Assembly: GCA_026712715.1 (NCBI GenBank)
Contig: JAPOPW010000074.1
Span: 1 to 64,000, forward strand
Length of the DNA stretch: 64,000 nt
Direction of reading: 5' to 3'
From: Immundisolibacterales bacterium
Lineage (GTDB): Bacteria > Pseudomonadota > Gammaproteobacteria > HK1
Below are positions 23,942 through 32,964 of this stretch, piece after piece. Positions within the stretch are counted from its first letter, which is position 1; each line of letters opens with the position of its first letter. The position numbers and the translations under genes are program-made. Under the pieces are notes generated by a model, which saw nothing but the letters and a program-made list of their open reading frames with translations, searched no databases and was not told the DNA's origin.

Positions 23942-25198
23942 ATGAGCGGTTCGAACGGCGTATTGGACACGGGCGCGGCGGCCGGCGCGGGCCGCGCGGC
24001 ACGGCCGATGGACGGGGTGCGGGTCCTCGACATCGCGACGTTCCTCGCCGCGCCGTTCTGCGGGACCCTGCTCGCGGAGTTCGGCGCGGAGGTCATCAAG
24101 ATCGAACAGCCGGGGGTCGGAGATCCCCTCCGGCGTTTCGGGACCGCGAGCGCGAGCGATACCGGGGACAGCCTCATCTGGCTCCAGGAGTCGCGGAACA
24201 AGAAGTCGATCACCCTCGATCTCCGCAAGCCCGCGGGGGCGGAGCTGCTGAAGCGGCTCGTCGCCGAGTCCGACGTCCTCGTCGAGAACTTCCGCACCGG
24301 GACCCTCGAGCGGTGGGGCGTCGGCTGGGAGGACCTGCGCGCGGTGAACCCGAAGCTCGTCATGGTGCGCATCACCGGCTTCGGACAGACGGGGCCGAAG
24401 GCGCGCGACCCCGGCTTTGCCCGGATCGCGCACGCCTTCAGCGGGTTGAGCTACCTCGCGGGCGAGCCCGGCGGCCCGCCCCTCATGCCGGGGTCAACCA
24501 CCCTCGGAGACTATCTCGCCGGCACCTACGGGGCGATGGGCGTGCTCATGGCGTTGCGCGCCGCGGAGCGAACCGGCGAGGGACAGTACATCGACATCGC
24601 GCTCTACGAGCCGGTCTTCCGCTACCTCGACGAGATGGCGGTCGCCTACGCCCACAACGGCTACGTGCGCGAGCGGATGGGGGCGGACACGGTGAACGTG
24701 GTCCCCCACAGCCACTATCCGACCGCGGACGGGAAGTGGGTGGCGATCGCGTGCACCAACGACCGGATGTTCAAACGGCTGGCCGACACGATGGGCCGGC
24801 CGGAGCTCGCCGCGCCCGAGCGCTACGGGCCCATCGCGAACCGGCTCGAGCACCGGGCGGCGGTCAACGAGGTGGTGGCGGAGTGGACTGCTTCGCTTCC
24901 TCAGTCCGAAGTGCTCGCCCGCTGCGGCGCCGGGGAAGTCCCGTGCGGACCCATCCACAGCATCGCGGACATCTTCGAGGACGAGCAGTACGCGGCGCGC
25001 GGCGATCTCCTCGAGCTCGACGACGAGCGGGCGGGCAGGGTGACCATGCCGGCCGTCTTCCCGTTTCTCTCGGGGACCCCGGGGCGGGTCGACCACCTCG
25101 GCCCGCCCCTCGGGGAGCACGTGGACGACGTCCTGGGCGGTCTCCTCGGCCTCGACGAGGCGGAGATCGCGCGGCTTCGGAACGAAGGGGTGGTCTGA
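23942..25198 (+). CDS. CaiB/BaiF family (class III) CoA transferase
   Basis: 418-residue family III CoA transferase moving CoA between carboxylic acids. The opening is GVRVLDIATFLAAPFCGTLL; EVIKIEQPGVGDPLR follows, and the catalytic aspartate is in TTLGDYLAGTYGAMGV near residue 190. C-terminal PVRYRLE-type helix regions are present in family form. It lies three bases behind the FAH-family gene and may activate or transfer CoA on a dicarboxylic acid substrate for that pathway; this is inference. A second member of the family is at 43326. Confidence 0.9.
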   Translation: MSGSNGVLDTGAAAGAGRAARPMDGVRVLDIATFLAAPFCGTLLAEFGAEVIKIEQPGVGDPLRRFGTASASDTGDSLIWLQESRNKKSITLDLRKPAGAELLKRLVAESDVLVENFRTGTLERWGVGWEDLRAVNPKLVMVRITGFGQTGPKARDPGFARIAHAFSGLSYLAGEPGGPPLMPGSTTLGDYLAGTYGAMGVLMALRAAERTGEGQYIDIALYEPVFRYLDEMAVAYAHNGYVRERMGADTVNVVPHSHYPTADGKWVAIACTNDRMFKRLADTMGRPELAAPERYGPIANRLEHRAAVNEVVAEWTASLPQSEVLARCGAGEVPCGPIHSIADIFEDEQYAARGDLLELDDERAGRVTMPAVFPFLSGTPGRVDHLGPPLGEHVDDVLGGLLGLDEAEIARLRNEGVV

Positions 25199-25244
25199 GC
25201 CCGGAAGCGGCTCGTACCGGCGGTCGAGTCCGGTCCGGTCGGGG

Positions 25245-26018
25245 TCAGGGACCGGTACCTTCCCCGGCGCGGTCGAGGGCGGGAAACCGGAGGACGAGCA
25301 CCGCGAGCCCGTCACCCCCGGCCTCGAGCTCGCATTCACGCTCGTCGGCGGTCGCGAAGCGGCACGAGAGGCGTCGAAGATCTTCGCCGTCGTGCACCAG
25401 GGTTCCCCCAATCACGACCTGGTACTGACCGCCTCCGCCGCCCGGACGCACGCAGCGCATGCCGGGTCCGAGGCGCACCAGCTCCGCGCCGAGCCCGTCC
25501 GCCTCGAGCGCGATGAGCGTCTCGATTGCGGGCGCTTCGAGCCTCCCGAGGACCGACGCGGCGGGCCGTTCCACCTGCGGCGCGAGACGCTGGCGCTGGC
25601 GCCCGCGCGCGAGGCGGCCACGCATCGCGGGCAGGTACTTCGCACCGGGGTCCCACGCCTGGCGCAGGGTGAAGTATTGGACCCCCCGTTCTTCGGCCGC
25701 AATCGGCCCGTAGGGGGTGTGCCCGCCCGCGAACTGGACCGTCACCGGGTCCGCCCGACGCTTGCCGAGCCGCCCCGACCCACCGACGAAGACCTGGAAC
25801 TGGTTGGTCTCGTGGAAGTGGGGCGGGGTCACCGACCCGGGGGGCTGGCTCACGAGAAAACCCTGCGGCAGGCCGTTGTCGTTGGTCTCGTTTCCTTCCA
25901 CGTAAGTTCCGCGCTGCGGCACCGCCCCGACGAACTCCCGCAACAGGTACTCCTGCCCGTGGACGTCGACGACCCGGCGGCGTTCGTTCGCTTGCGTGAT
26001 GGAGGTCGCGATCAGCAT
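25245..26018 (-). CDS. cupin-fold protein of unknown function
   Basis: 257-residue protein with a cupin-like motif TPPHFHETNQFQVFVGGSG near residue 66, giving His-x-His and a following Glu as likely metal ligands. VPQRGTYVEGNETNDNG precedes it and GGHTPYGPIAAEERGVQYF follows. The second half (LGPGMRCVRPGGGGGQYQVV) may be a second, weaker barrel. ATG 26018 has AAGGAG six bases upstream. Convergent with the CoA transferase. I do not recognise a specific enzyme. Confidence 0.7.
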   Translation of the reverse strand: MLIATSITQANERRRVVDVHGQEYLLREFVGAVPQRGTYVEGNETNDNGLPQGFLVSQPPGSVTPPHFHETNQFQVFVGGSGRLGKRRADPVTVQFAGGHTPYGPIAAEERGVQYFTLRQAWDPGAKYLPAMRGRLARGRQRQRLAPQVERPAASVLGRLEAPAIETLIALEADGLGAELVRLGPGMRCVRPGGGGGQYQVVIGGTLVHDGEDLRRLSCRFATADERECELEAGGDGLAVLVLRFPALDRAGEGTGP

Positions 26019-26209
26019 GGAGTCTCCTTGGTGCGTTCGGCCTCCCGCACGGCGGGCAAGCATCCGCCGAAGGCCATTGTCCGGTTCATTCCGTCGGGCG
26101 GGTGTTTCCCGGGCGGTGATTCGCGCCGTCCGGGCTCGTCACCGCACCCAGCCCTCGTTCGGGCGGTCGAACGGCTTGGTCGCGAGCGCCGGATGCGGTC
26201 CGTTCCCGT

Positions 26210-27397
26210 TCAGTGCGGGCGGCTCGGAGGATGGGCGCGGATCGCTTCCTCGTCGAGGTCCGTCCCCCAACCCGGCCCCTTTGGCACGACGAGGTGTCCG
26301 TCCTCGATGGCCGGCACCACCGTCACGAGGTCGTCCTTCCACGGCACGTCGTCGATGTCGATCTCCATGACCCGGAAATTCGGAATCGCGGCGCAGAAAT
26401 GGGCGCTCATCACCGTCGACAGGTGCCCGTAGAAGTTGTGCGGGGCGACGTTGGTCTCGTACGCCTCCGCCATGGCCGCGATCTTGAGCCCTTCCCAGGC
26501 GCCGTTCCACGGGATGTCGACGATCGCGACGTCCATCGACGCGTGTTCGAAGTACGGCCGGAACCCGCGGGTGCCGAACAGGGACTCGCACGAGGCGATG
26601 GGGGTGCGCACACTCCGGCGGATGTGGGCGAGGGCGGCCGGGTCGTAGAGGTCGATCTCGAACCAGGTCAGATCGAGGTCGTCGAGGGCGCGGGTCACCT
26701 GGAGGTAGCCCTCGGGCTTGAAGTTGAAGTTGAGGTCGAGGTGGATGCCGACCTCGGGCCCGGCCCCGTCGCGAAGCGCCCCGAGCTGGCGGCGAAGGGC
26801 CTCGATGACGTCCCGCCGGGCGTTGAGCTCGGGCCAGCCGGAGGTGCCGGCGAAGCCCGGCATGTGCAGGCGCGGCCCGTCCTCGCCGAAGAGGAAGATG
26901 TTGGTCTTGAGCCCGCGGAAGCCGCGGTCGCGTACTTCGCGCGCGAGCGTCGCGAGGTCGTCCAGGGTCTCGATCGGCGGGCGGTCTATGTGCCGGGCGG
27001 GGGCGCCGAACCGGTACGTCCCGCAGTGCGACCAGTAGAGCTCGAGCCGGTCCCGCACCGCCCCGCCGAGGAGATCCGAGACGGGCACGCCGAGCGCCCG
27101 GCCCTTGATGTCGAGGAGCGCGTTCTCGATGGCCGCAATCGCCTGCTGGACCATCCCGCCCGGCGCCTGGCGGGTCGTCGCGTAGAGCTTCGCGTTCATC
27201 CGGGAGACGGCGAAGGGGTCCTCGCCCACCACCCGGTCGGCGACGAGCCGCTCGATGACGCCGCTGAGCCCCGGGCTCCCGTAGCACTCGTTGTACTCGC
27301 TCACGCCGGTGACGCCCTCGTCCGTCGTCACCTTGAGGAACGAGAAGTCCCGCCACCCCGCGTCGCAGTGCAGTGTCTCGCAGCCCGTGACCTTCAT
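26210..27397 (-). CDS. mandelate racemase/muconate lactonizing enzyme family protein
   Basis: 395-residue enolase-superfamily enzyme. Metal ligands are visible as Asp in IHLDLNFNFKPEGY, Glu in WFEIDLYDPAAL and Glu in TPIASCESLFG; a lysine in RGLKTNIFLFGED and a histidine in NVAPHNFYGHLST are candidate acid/base residues. It starts at ATG 27397 with GAGGAG upstream, 62 bases behind the gamma-glutamyltransferase gene on the same strand. Such enzymes dehydrate sugar acids or epimerise amino acid derivatives; the substrate is unknown, though the neighbour suggests gamma-glutamyl or dipeptide chemistry. Confidence 0.88.
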   Translation of the reverse strand: MKVTGCETLHCDAGWRDFSFLKVTTDEGVTGVSEYNECYGSPGLSGVIERLVADRVVGEDPFAVSRMNAKLYATTRQAPGGMVQQAIAAIENALLDIKGRALGVPVSDLLGGAVRDRLELYWSHCGTYRFGAPARHIDRPPIETLDDLATLAREVRDRGFRGLKTNIFLFGEDGPRLHMPGFAGTSGWPELNARRDVIEALRRQLGALRDGAGPEVGIHLDLNFNFKPEGYLQVTRALDDLDLTWFEIDLYDPAALAHIRRSVRTPIASCESLFGTRGFRPYFEHASMDVAIVDIPWNGAWEGLKIAAMAEAYETNVAPHNFYGHLSTVMSAHFCAAIPNFRVMEIDIDDVPWKDDLVTVVPAIEDGHLVVPKGPGWGTDLDEEAIRAHPPSRPH

Positions 27398-27459
27398 GCT
27401 CTCCTCTCTTCTTCCAACCGGCGCGACGCCGCCGTGCGCATCCCGCCTCCGTCTTCCCG

Positions 27460-29184
27460 TCAGCGCCCCATCGCGCGGCTCATGCGTCGCGGATCCGCAC
27501 CACCTTCCATGATCCCGGTCTCGAGATCGAGCTGGATCGCGCACACCCCGGCGGTGCGGTGCGACCAGTCCGCGAGCCGCTCGACGTCGTGGCCGCGCGC
27601 GGCGAGCTCGCCGGTGACCGCCTCCCCGACCCGGCCTTCGACGGTCAGCCGCCCCGGGAGGTACTCGTGCGGCTCGAACGAGTTCGGGAAGCTGTGGGTC
27701 GCGAAGCGGGGCGCCTCGACCGCATCCTGGGTGCTCATCCCGAAGCGGGCGACGTTGAGGAGCACCTGGAGCATCGCCTGGGTCTGGACGTCGCCGCCCG
27801 GGGTGCCGAAGGGCATGACCCGGCGGCCCGGCCACCTCGCGAAGGCGGGGTTCGGAGTGAGCCGCGGGCGCTTGCCCGGGGCGACCGCCGAGGCATGGCC
27901 CGGAGCCGCCCACGACTGCGAGCCGCGCGAGGACGGGCAGAAGCCGGTGCCGGGGATGACCGGCGATTCGAACGACACGTCGCTCGGCGTGGCCGAGAAG
28001 CAGTTTCCGTGGCGGTCGATGGCGGCGCAGTAGGACGTGTCGGCAGAGGCGGGAGCCGGCTCGGCCGCCGGGGCGGCGTTCTCCGCGGCGCGGCGCGCCG
28101 CCTGCGCCTCGCGTTCCCCCGTCAGGCCCGCCGGCGGCATCCCGGGCCAGGCCCGGTCGTGACGGATGAGGGCCCGGCGCTCGCGCCGGTAGGCATCGGA
28201 CAGGAGGCGATCGAGCGGCACGTCCACGAACCGCGGGTCCCCGTAGTGGCGTTCGCGGTCGGCGAAGGAGAGCTTCATCGCCTCGGTGATCGTGTGGATG
28301 TAGTCGGCGCCGTTGTGGCCGAGGGAGCCGAGGTCGATCCCGTCGAGGAGGCTCGCCATCTGCGCGAGCACCGGCCCCTGGCACCACGCGCCGCAGGTGT
28401 AGACCTCGGTCTCGCCGAGCCGCACGCGAACCGGCTCCTCGACTGCGCTCTCGTACGCGGCGAGGTCCTCCATCGTGAGCCCCCCGCCGTTCTCCTCGTG
28501 GTAGCGGGCCATGGCCCGGGCGAGGTCGCCGCGGTAGAAGGCGTCGCGCGCCGCCACGAGGCCGGCCTCCCGCCCCGCGCGCGCGGCCGCCGCCTCCTCG
28601 TCCACCATGTGCTGGATGGAAGCCGCGAGGTCGGTCTGCACGAAGCGCTCGCCCTCGCGCGGCGGACGGCCCCCGGGAAGGTAGATCGCCTCGTTCGAAG
28701 GCCAGCGGCGGTAGCCGTCCTCGCGCGCCGTCACGTACTCGAGCATCACGTGGTGCATCGAGAACCCCTCGCGCGCGAAGCGGATGGCGGGCGCCGCGAC
28801 GTCGCCGAAGCCCATGGTGCCGTAGCGCCGCAGGGCGAGGATCCAGGCGTCCGGCGCGGCCGGGACGACGGTGCGGAGGATCCCGGTCGGGACGTGGCCG
28901 TCGAACTCGGAGACGAAGCGCTCGATCGAGGCGGCGCGCGGCCACCAGCCGAGGCCGCTGATGGTCACCACCCGCTCCTCCTCCGCGAGGTAGATCATGA
29001 TCGGGGCGACCCCCGCGAACTGCACCATGTCGCTGTGCACCACGCCGAGGGCGAGCCCGGCCGCGACCCCGGCATCGACGGCGTTGCCCCCCGCCTCGAA
29101 GATCTCGTAGCCGGCCTGGGTGGCGAGATGGTGGCCGGCGCTCACCATGTGATGGGTCGCATGAACGGGCGGCTGCATGGCCAT
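27460..29184 (-). CDS. ggt: gamma-glutamyltransferase family protein
   Basis: 574-residue Ntn-hydrolase precursor expected to self-cleave before the catalytic threonine. That site is SADTSYCAAIDRHGNCFSAT; the N-terminal half opens with AGYEIFEAGGNAVDAGVAAG and the glycine-rich PFGTPGGDVQTQAMLQVL lies near the C-terminus. The usual pro-peptide junction is TTHYS-like; here it is TSYC. No signal peptide is seen, unlike classical periplasmic Ggt, so it may be a cytoplasmic acylase-type relative. An ATG at 29184 is preferred to the TTG six codons upstream. Confidence 0.85.
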   Translation of the reverse strand: MAMQPPVHATHHMVSAGHHLATQAGYEIFEAGGNAVDAGVAAGLALGVVHSDMVQFAGVAPIMIYLAEEERVVTISGLGWWPRAASIERFVSEFDGHVPTGILRTVVPAAPDAWILALRRYGTMGFGDVAAPAIRFAREGFSMHHVMLEYVTAREDGYRRWPSNEAIYLPGGRPPREGERFVQTDLAASIQHMVDEEAAAARAGREAGLVAARDAFYRGDLARAMARYHEENGGGLTMEDLAAYESAVEEPVRVRLGETEVYTCGAWCQGPVLAQMASLLDGIDLGSLGHNGADYIHTITEAMKLSFADRERHYGDPRFVDVPLDRLLSDAYRRERRALIRHDRAWPGMPPAGLTGEREAQAARRAAENAAPAAEPAPASADTSYCAAIDRHGNCFSATPSDVSFESPVIPGTGFCPSSRGSQSWAAPGHASAVAPGKRPRLTPNPAFARWPGRRVMPFGTPGGDVQTQAMLQVLLNVARFGMSTQDAVEAPRFATHSFPNSFEPHEYLPGRLTVEGRVGEAVTGELAARGHDVERLADWSHRTAGVCAIQLDLETGIMEGGADPRRMSRAMGR

Positions 29185-29418
29185 GACGGGCGCTCCGGGC
29201 AAGGGGTGCGCCGATGATAACGGGTCACGGAGACGCGGGGGCTCACGTCGCCGGACGCGGCGCGCGGTCGTTTCCGCCCGTCTCGATCCGGGCCGGTTCG
29301 GTTCGATACCGCTCGAATCGACCGGGGACGGCAGACCATCGACGGCGCTCCCCGGCCGCGGCGACGTTCGGCGGTCACCCTGCGCCCGGGTCCGGGAAAG
29401 GGCCGCACGGGTTGGCGG

Positions 29419-30588
29419 CTAGCGGCGGCCGTCCGGCGGAGCCGCGTCCCGCTCTTCGAGCGAGAGGTCCATCGCGGTCGGCCGCCCGAGGCTTCGGCGG
29501 TCGACCGCCACCGCCTTGATGAGGGCGTAGACCGGCCGGCCGGGGCGAAGCTCGAGCTCGTTCACCGAGCGGCGCATGATGCGTGCCCAAAGCGCGGTCC
29601 CGACGTCGAGCAGGACGTGCGCCTGCGGTCCGTCGTTCGGGCCGATCTCCACCACCCGGCCGGGCAGGACGTTGAGGATGCTGGTACGCCCCGGCCGGTC
29701 GAGCGCGATCGCGACGTCGCGCGAGCGGACCCGGAGGTTGATCGCCGCCCCCTCCGGCAGGTCCACGCGAGGCCCGATGACCTCGCCGCCGGCGAACGCG
29801 AAGCGCGTGATGCCGGTCTCCTCGTCGTGGCCGGCGACCCGCATCCGGATGATCGAGCCCGCGTCCAGGCGTCCGGCGTAGCTTCGAAGGTCGAAGCGGT
29901 TGGACACCTCCTCGATGGGACCGCTCGCGACGACCCTTCCGTCGCTCACCAGCACGAGGTCCGACGCGAGGCGCACCACCTCGTCGATCTCGTGGCTCAC
30001 GTACAGGGTCGGAATCGCGAGCTCGCCGGCGAGGCGTTCGATGAAGGGAAGGATCTCCTCCTTTCGGTCCTGGTCGAGAGAAGCGAGCGGCTCGTCCATC
30101 AGAAGGAGGCGCGGGGTCGCGAGCACCGCGCGGGCGAACGAGACCCGCTGGCGCTCCCCGCCCGAGAGGGAGGAGACGCGCCGCCCGAGGAGCGGCTCGA
30201 GGGCCATGAGCCGGATGACCGTCTCCGGCTGGAATATCCGTTCGTCCGCGGGGGTGCGGCGATGGCCGTACAGGATGTTTCCCCGGACCGTGAGATGGGA
30301 GAACAGGCGCGCGTCCTGGAAGACGAGGCCGGCGCGGCGCTCGCGCGTCGGGATGAAGGTGCGGTCGTCCTGCCACACCGTGCCGTCGAAGGCGATCCGG
30401 CCGCGCGCTTCCCTTTCGAGTCCCGCGATCGCCCGCAGCAGGGTCGTCTTGCCGCAACCCGACGGACCGAATACCGCGGTGACCCCCGAGAGGCGGGCGT
30501 CGAGCGATGCCTCGAGACGGAAGTCGCCCCGGTCGAGGCGCAGGTTCGCCTCGAGGCGCGGAGCGGCCGGGTTCTCAGCGGCCGGCAT
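29419..30588 (-). CDS. modC: molybdate ABC transporter ATP-binding protein
   Basis: 389-residue ATPase of the molybdate importer. Walker A is FGPSGCGKTTLLRAIAG, signature SSLSGGERQRVSFARAV, Walker B RLLLMDEPLASLDQD, with the switch histidine in LYVSHEIDEVVRL. The C-terminal Mop-like regulatory domain (GGEVIGPRVDLPEGAAINLR onward, including ILNVLPGRVVEIG) is present as in ModC. It starts inside the modB reading frame, overlapping by 14 bases, so the two are translationally coupled. No dedicated ModE regulator is visible. Confidence 0.93.
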   Translation of the reverse strand: MPAAENPAAPRLEANLRLDRGDFRLEASLDARLSGVTAVFGPSGCGKTTLLRAIAGLEREARGRIAFDGTVWQDDRTFIPTRERRAGLVFQDARLFSHLTVRGNILYGHRRTPADERIFQPETVIRLMALEPLLGRRVSSLSGGERQRVSFARAVLATPRLLLMDEPLASLDQDRKEEILPFIERLAGELAIPTLYVSHEIDEVVRLASDLVLVSDGRVVASGPIEEVSNRFDLRSYAGRLDAGSIIRMRVAGHDEETGITRFAFAGGEVIGPRVDLPEGAAINLRVRSRDVAIALDRPGRTSILNVLPGRVVEIGPNDGPQAHVLLDVGTALWARIMRRSVNELELRPGRPVYALIKAVAVDRRSLGRPTAMDLSLEERDAAPPDGRR

Positions 30589-31252
30589 GGACGGGGAAGC
30601 GCCGGTTGACCGCGTAGACGGTCAGCAGCACCAGGAAGCAGAAGCCGAGAAGGGTGGCCGAGAGGGCGTGCGCGGCGGGGTAGTTCAGCGTCTCGACGTG
30701 CTCGAATACGGCGATCGAGATGAGGCGCGTCTCGCCGGGAATGTTGCCGCCGACCATGAGGACCACGCCGAACTCCCCGAGGGTGTGGGCGAATCCGAGC
30801 ACGCCTCCGGTGATGAAACCGCGCCGGGCCATGGGCACCACCACCGTGAAGAAGGCGTCGAAGGCGCGGGCGCGGAGCGCGAACGCCGCCTCGAGCGGCC
30901 CCCGTCCCACCGCTTCGAACGCTCCCTGGACCGGCTGCACCACGAAGGGGAGGGAGTAGATCGTCGAGGCGAAAACGAGGCCCTCGAACGAGAAGGTGAG
31001 CGAGCTGCCGGTCACGGAGAGGAGGAGCCCGCCGAGCGGGCCGCCCGGCCCGAGCATGAGGAGGAGGTAGAAGCCGAGGACGGTGGGGGGCAGAACGAGC
31101 GGCAGGGCGACCACCGCCTCGACGGCAACCCGCAGGCGGCTGCGCGTGCGGGCGAGCCACCAGGCGATCGGCGTTCCCACCGCCAGGAGGATCGCCACCG
31201 TGATGGCGGCGAGCTCGATGCTCAGCCAGAGCGGTTCGAAGTCGAAAGGCAT
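30575..31252 (-). CDS. modB: molybdate ABC transporter permease
   Basis: 225-residue permease with about five to six membrane helices, starting LWLSIELAAITVAILLAVGT. The cytoplasmic EAA loop that docks on ModC reads EAAFALRARAFDAFFTVV, followed by AHTLGEFGVVLMVGGNIPG, a stretch typical of ModB. It follows modA by 59 bases and overlaps modC by 14 bases. Length is normal. Confidence 0.93.
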   Translation of the reverse strand: MPFDFEPLWLSIELAAITVAILLAVGTPIAWWLARTRSRLRVAVEAVVALPLVLPPTVLGFYLLLMLGPGGPLGGLLLSVTGSSLTFSFEGLVFASTIYSLPFVVQPVQGAFEAVGRGPLEAAFALRARAFDAFFTVVVPMARRGFITGGVLGFAHTLGEFGVVLMVGGNIPGETRLISIAVFEHVETLNYPAAHALSATLLGFCFLVLLTVYAVNRRFPVHAGR

Positions 31253-31311
31253 TTCACCGCCGCCCGGTTCGAGGCACGATCATCGCCGGGGTCCCGTGCT
31301 CCCTCCCTCCA

Positions 31312-32112
31312 TCAGTTCGTGGGGGCGGAGTACCCGAACGACTCGATGCGGGCGAGGACTTCCGGGGAGGCGAGGAAGTCGAGGAAGGCGAACGCGGCCT
31401 CGTTCCCCTCGGCCCGCTCGAGAAGCACCATGTCCTGGCGGATGGGGTCGTGGAGGTCGGGAGGCACGATCCAGATGCTCCCTTCCCCGCCCTTCGGCCG
31501 GCCCGCGAGCTGGGACATGGCGATGAACCCCATGGCGGCGTTGCCGGTGCCGATGAACTGGAAGACCTGGGCGACGTTGATCCCGCGCACGAGCCGGTCC
31601 TGGAACGGCTCCCAGAACCCGAGGCGTTCGAGCGCCTCCTGCGAGGCGACGCCGTAGGGCGCAACCTCGGGGTTGGCGATCGCGATCTTTCCGTCGCCGA
31701 GGGTGCGCAGGGCTCGCGCCCCGCCCGCGGAGACCCGGTCGGGCTCCGCGCTCCAGAGGACGATCCGACCGAGGGCGTAGGTCCGGCGGGTGCCGGGCAG
31801 GGTGGCCCCGGCCTCTTCCAGGCGCCGCGGCCGCGCGGCGTCGGCGGAGAGAAAGACGTCGTAGGGCGCGCCGTTCGTGATCTGCGCGTAGAGCTGGCCG
31901 GTCGAGCCGGAGCTGATGCGCAGCGAATGTCCGGTGCGGGCCGCAAACTCCTCGGAGAGCGATCGCAGGGGCACCAGGAAATTGGTCGCGACGGCGACCG
32001 TCGCCTCTGCGGCGGCGGCCGTCGACGGCCCCATCGTGAAACCGAGCGCGACGGCCGCTCCGAACACGAGGGAGAGAAACGGCTCCCGCGGCCCCGCAGT
32101 CAGTCGAATCAT
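31312..32112 (-). CDS. modA: molybdate ABC transporter substrate-binding protein
   Basis: 266-residue periplasmic binding protein. Residues 1-37 form a signal peptide with a hydrophobic core (LSLVFGAAVALGFTM) ending at AAAAEA. The mature part opens VAVATNFLVPLRSLSEEF; oxyanion-binding serine/threonine positions lie in RISSGSTGQLYAQITNGAPY. The C-terminus has LDFLASPEVLARIESFGY. Its start overlaps the end of the glutathione transferase gene by four bases (ATGA), an unusual partner for a mod operon. Confidence 0.9.
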   Translation of the reverse strand: MIRLTAGPREPFLSLVFGAAVALGFTMGPSTAAAAEATVAVATNFLVPLRSLSEEFAARTGHSLRISSGSTGQLYAQITNGAPYDVFLSADAARPRRLEEAGATLPGTRRTYALGRIVLWSAEPDRVSAGGARALRTLGDGKIAIANPEVAPYGVASQEALERLGFWEPFQDRLVRGINVAQVFQFIGTGNAAMGFIAMSQLAGRPKGGEGSIWIVPPDLHDPIRQDMVLLERAEGNEAAFAFLDFLASPEVLARIESFGYSAPTN

Positions 32113-32738
32113 GCGGTCGCGCTCGGGCGGGCGCTCACCGCCTCGTGCCAGCGGCGGACGTTGCCGCACGAATCGGGGGGCTCCACCTTCAGCCGGTGGA
32201 TGAAGTCCACGGCGACGAGGGCGGTGATGTCGGCGGCGGTGAAGTTGGCACCGGTAACGAACTCGCGCCCCTCGAGCCGGGCCTCGAGCGTCTCGAAGAA
32301 CCGCCCCACCCGCATCCGGCCGCGCTCGGCGAGCTCCGGGATCTGATCGACCGGATCGGGGCCGGGAAGCGCGTGACCCTGCATGCCGCGGGCGGTATTT
32401 CGGAACATCTCGGCCGCCGCCTGGAAGCCCTCGACCTCGATGCGGTGGTCCCACATGGCTACCACCCCCTGCTCCGCCGGACTGCTCCCCATGAGCGGCG
32501 GCTCCGGATGCGCGGCCTCGAGGTAACGGCACACCGCGACCGACTCGTAGATCGAGGTCCCGTCGTCGAGCTCGAGGACCGGCACCGTGCAGGTGGGATT
32601 GACGGCCCGGAACGCCTCCCCGAAGTGCTCGCCGGCGCGAAGGTCCACCTGCACGGTGGGAAGCTCGATTCCCTTTTCGGCGGCGAATATGCGCACGCGG
32701 CGCGGACTCGGGGCGGTGGCGCAGTCGTAGAACTTCAT
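32109..32738 (-). CDS. glutathione S-transferase family protein
   Basis: 209-residue GST-fold protein with an N-terminal thioredoxin-like domain (KFYDCATAPSPRRVRIFAAE) and the substrate-site LELDDGTSIYESVAVCRYLE; the helical domain follows with REFVTGANFTAADITALVAV near residue 160. In a GST the residue after the first strand activates glutathione; here the SPR turn suggests a serine or cysteine type. GGAGTTCTCG lies near its start. It leads a four-gene strand with modABC and is coupled to modA by stop-start overlap. Confidence 0.85.
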   Translation of the reverse strand: MKFYDCATAPSPRRVRIFAAEKGIELPTVQVDLRAGEHFGEAFRAVNPTCTVPVLELDDGTSIYESVAVCRYLEAAHPEPPLMGSSPAEQGVVAMWDHRIEVEGFQAAAEMFRNTARGMQGHALPGPDPVDQIPELAERGRMRVGRFFETLEARLEGREFVTGANFTAADITALVAVDFIHRLKVEPPDSCGNVRRWHEAVSARPSATA

Positions 32739-32964
32739 CGAGAACTCCTGTGGAGCGGCCGGTCGCGGCGGCCGCGGAACGGTTTGCTCGGATCAGGTCC
32801 AGGACGCAGCGGACGACGAATTCCCGGCCAGCCGCCTAAATTACCACGCCCTTCGGTTCCGCCGGACGGCCGCGGCGGCCGGCGAAGCACGTTGCGCATC
32901 CCCACGTCGGGCCGTGCGGCGACTCCGAACCGGGCGGTTGCCGCCGGACGGCGGCGGACCCGGC

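Noticed and set aside
29185-29418. GGTTCGAT-containing spacer as a tRNA T-loop
   Set aside because: No acceptor or anticodon stem can be built around it; no tRNA was found anywhere in the window.
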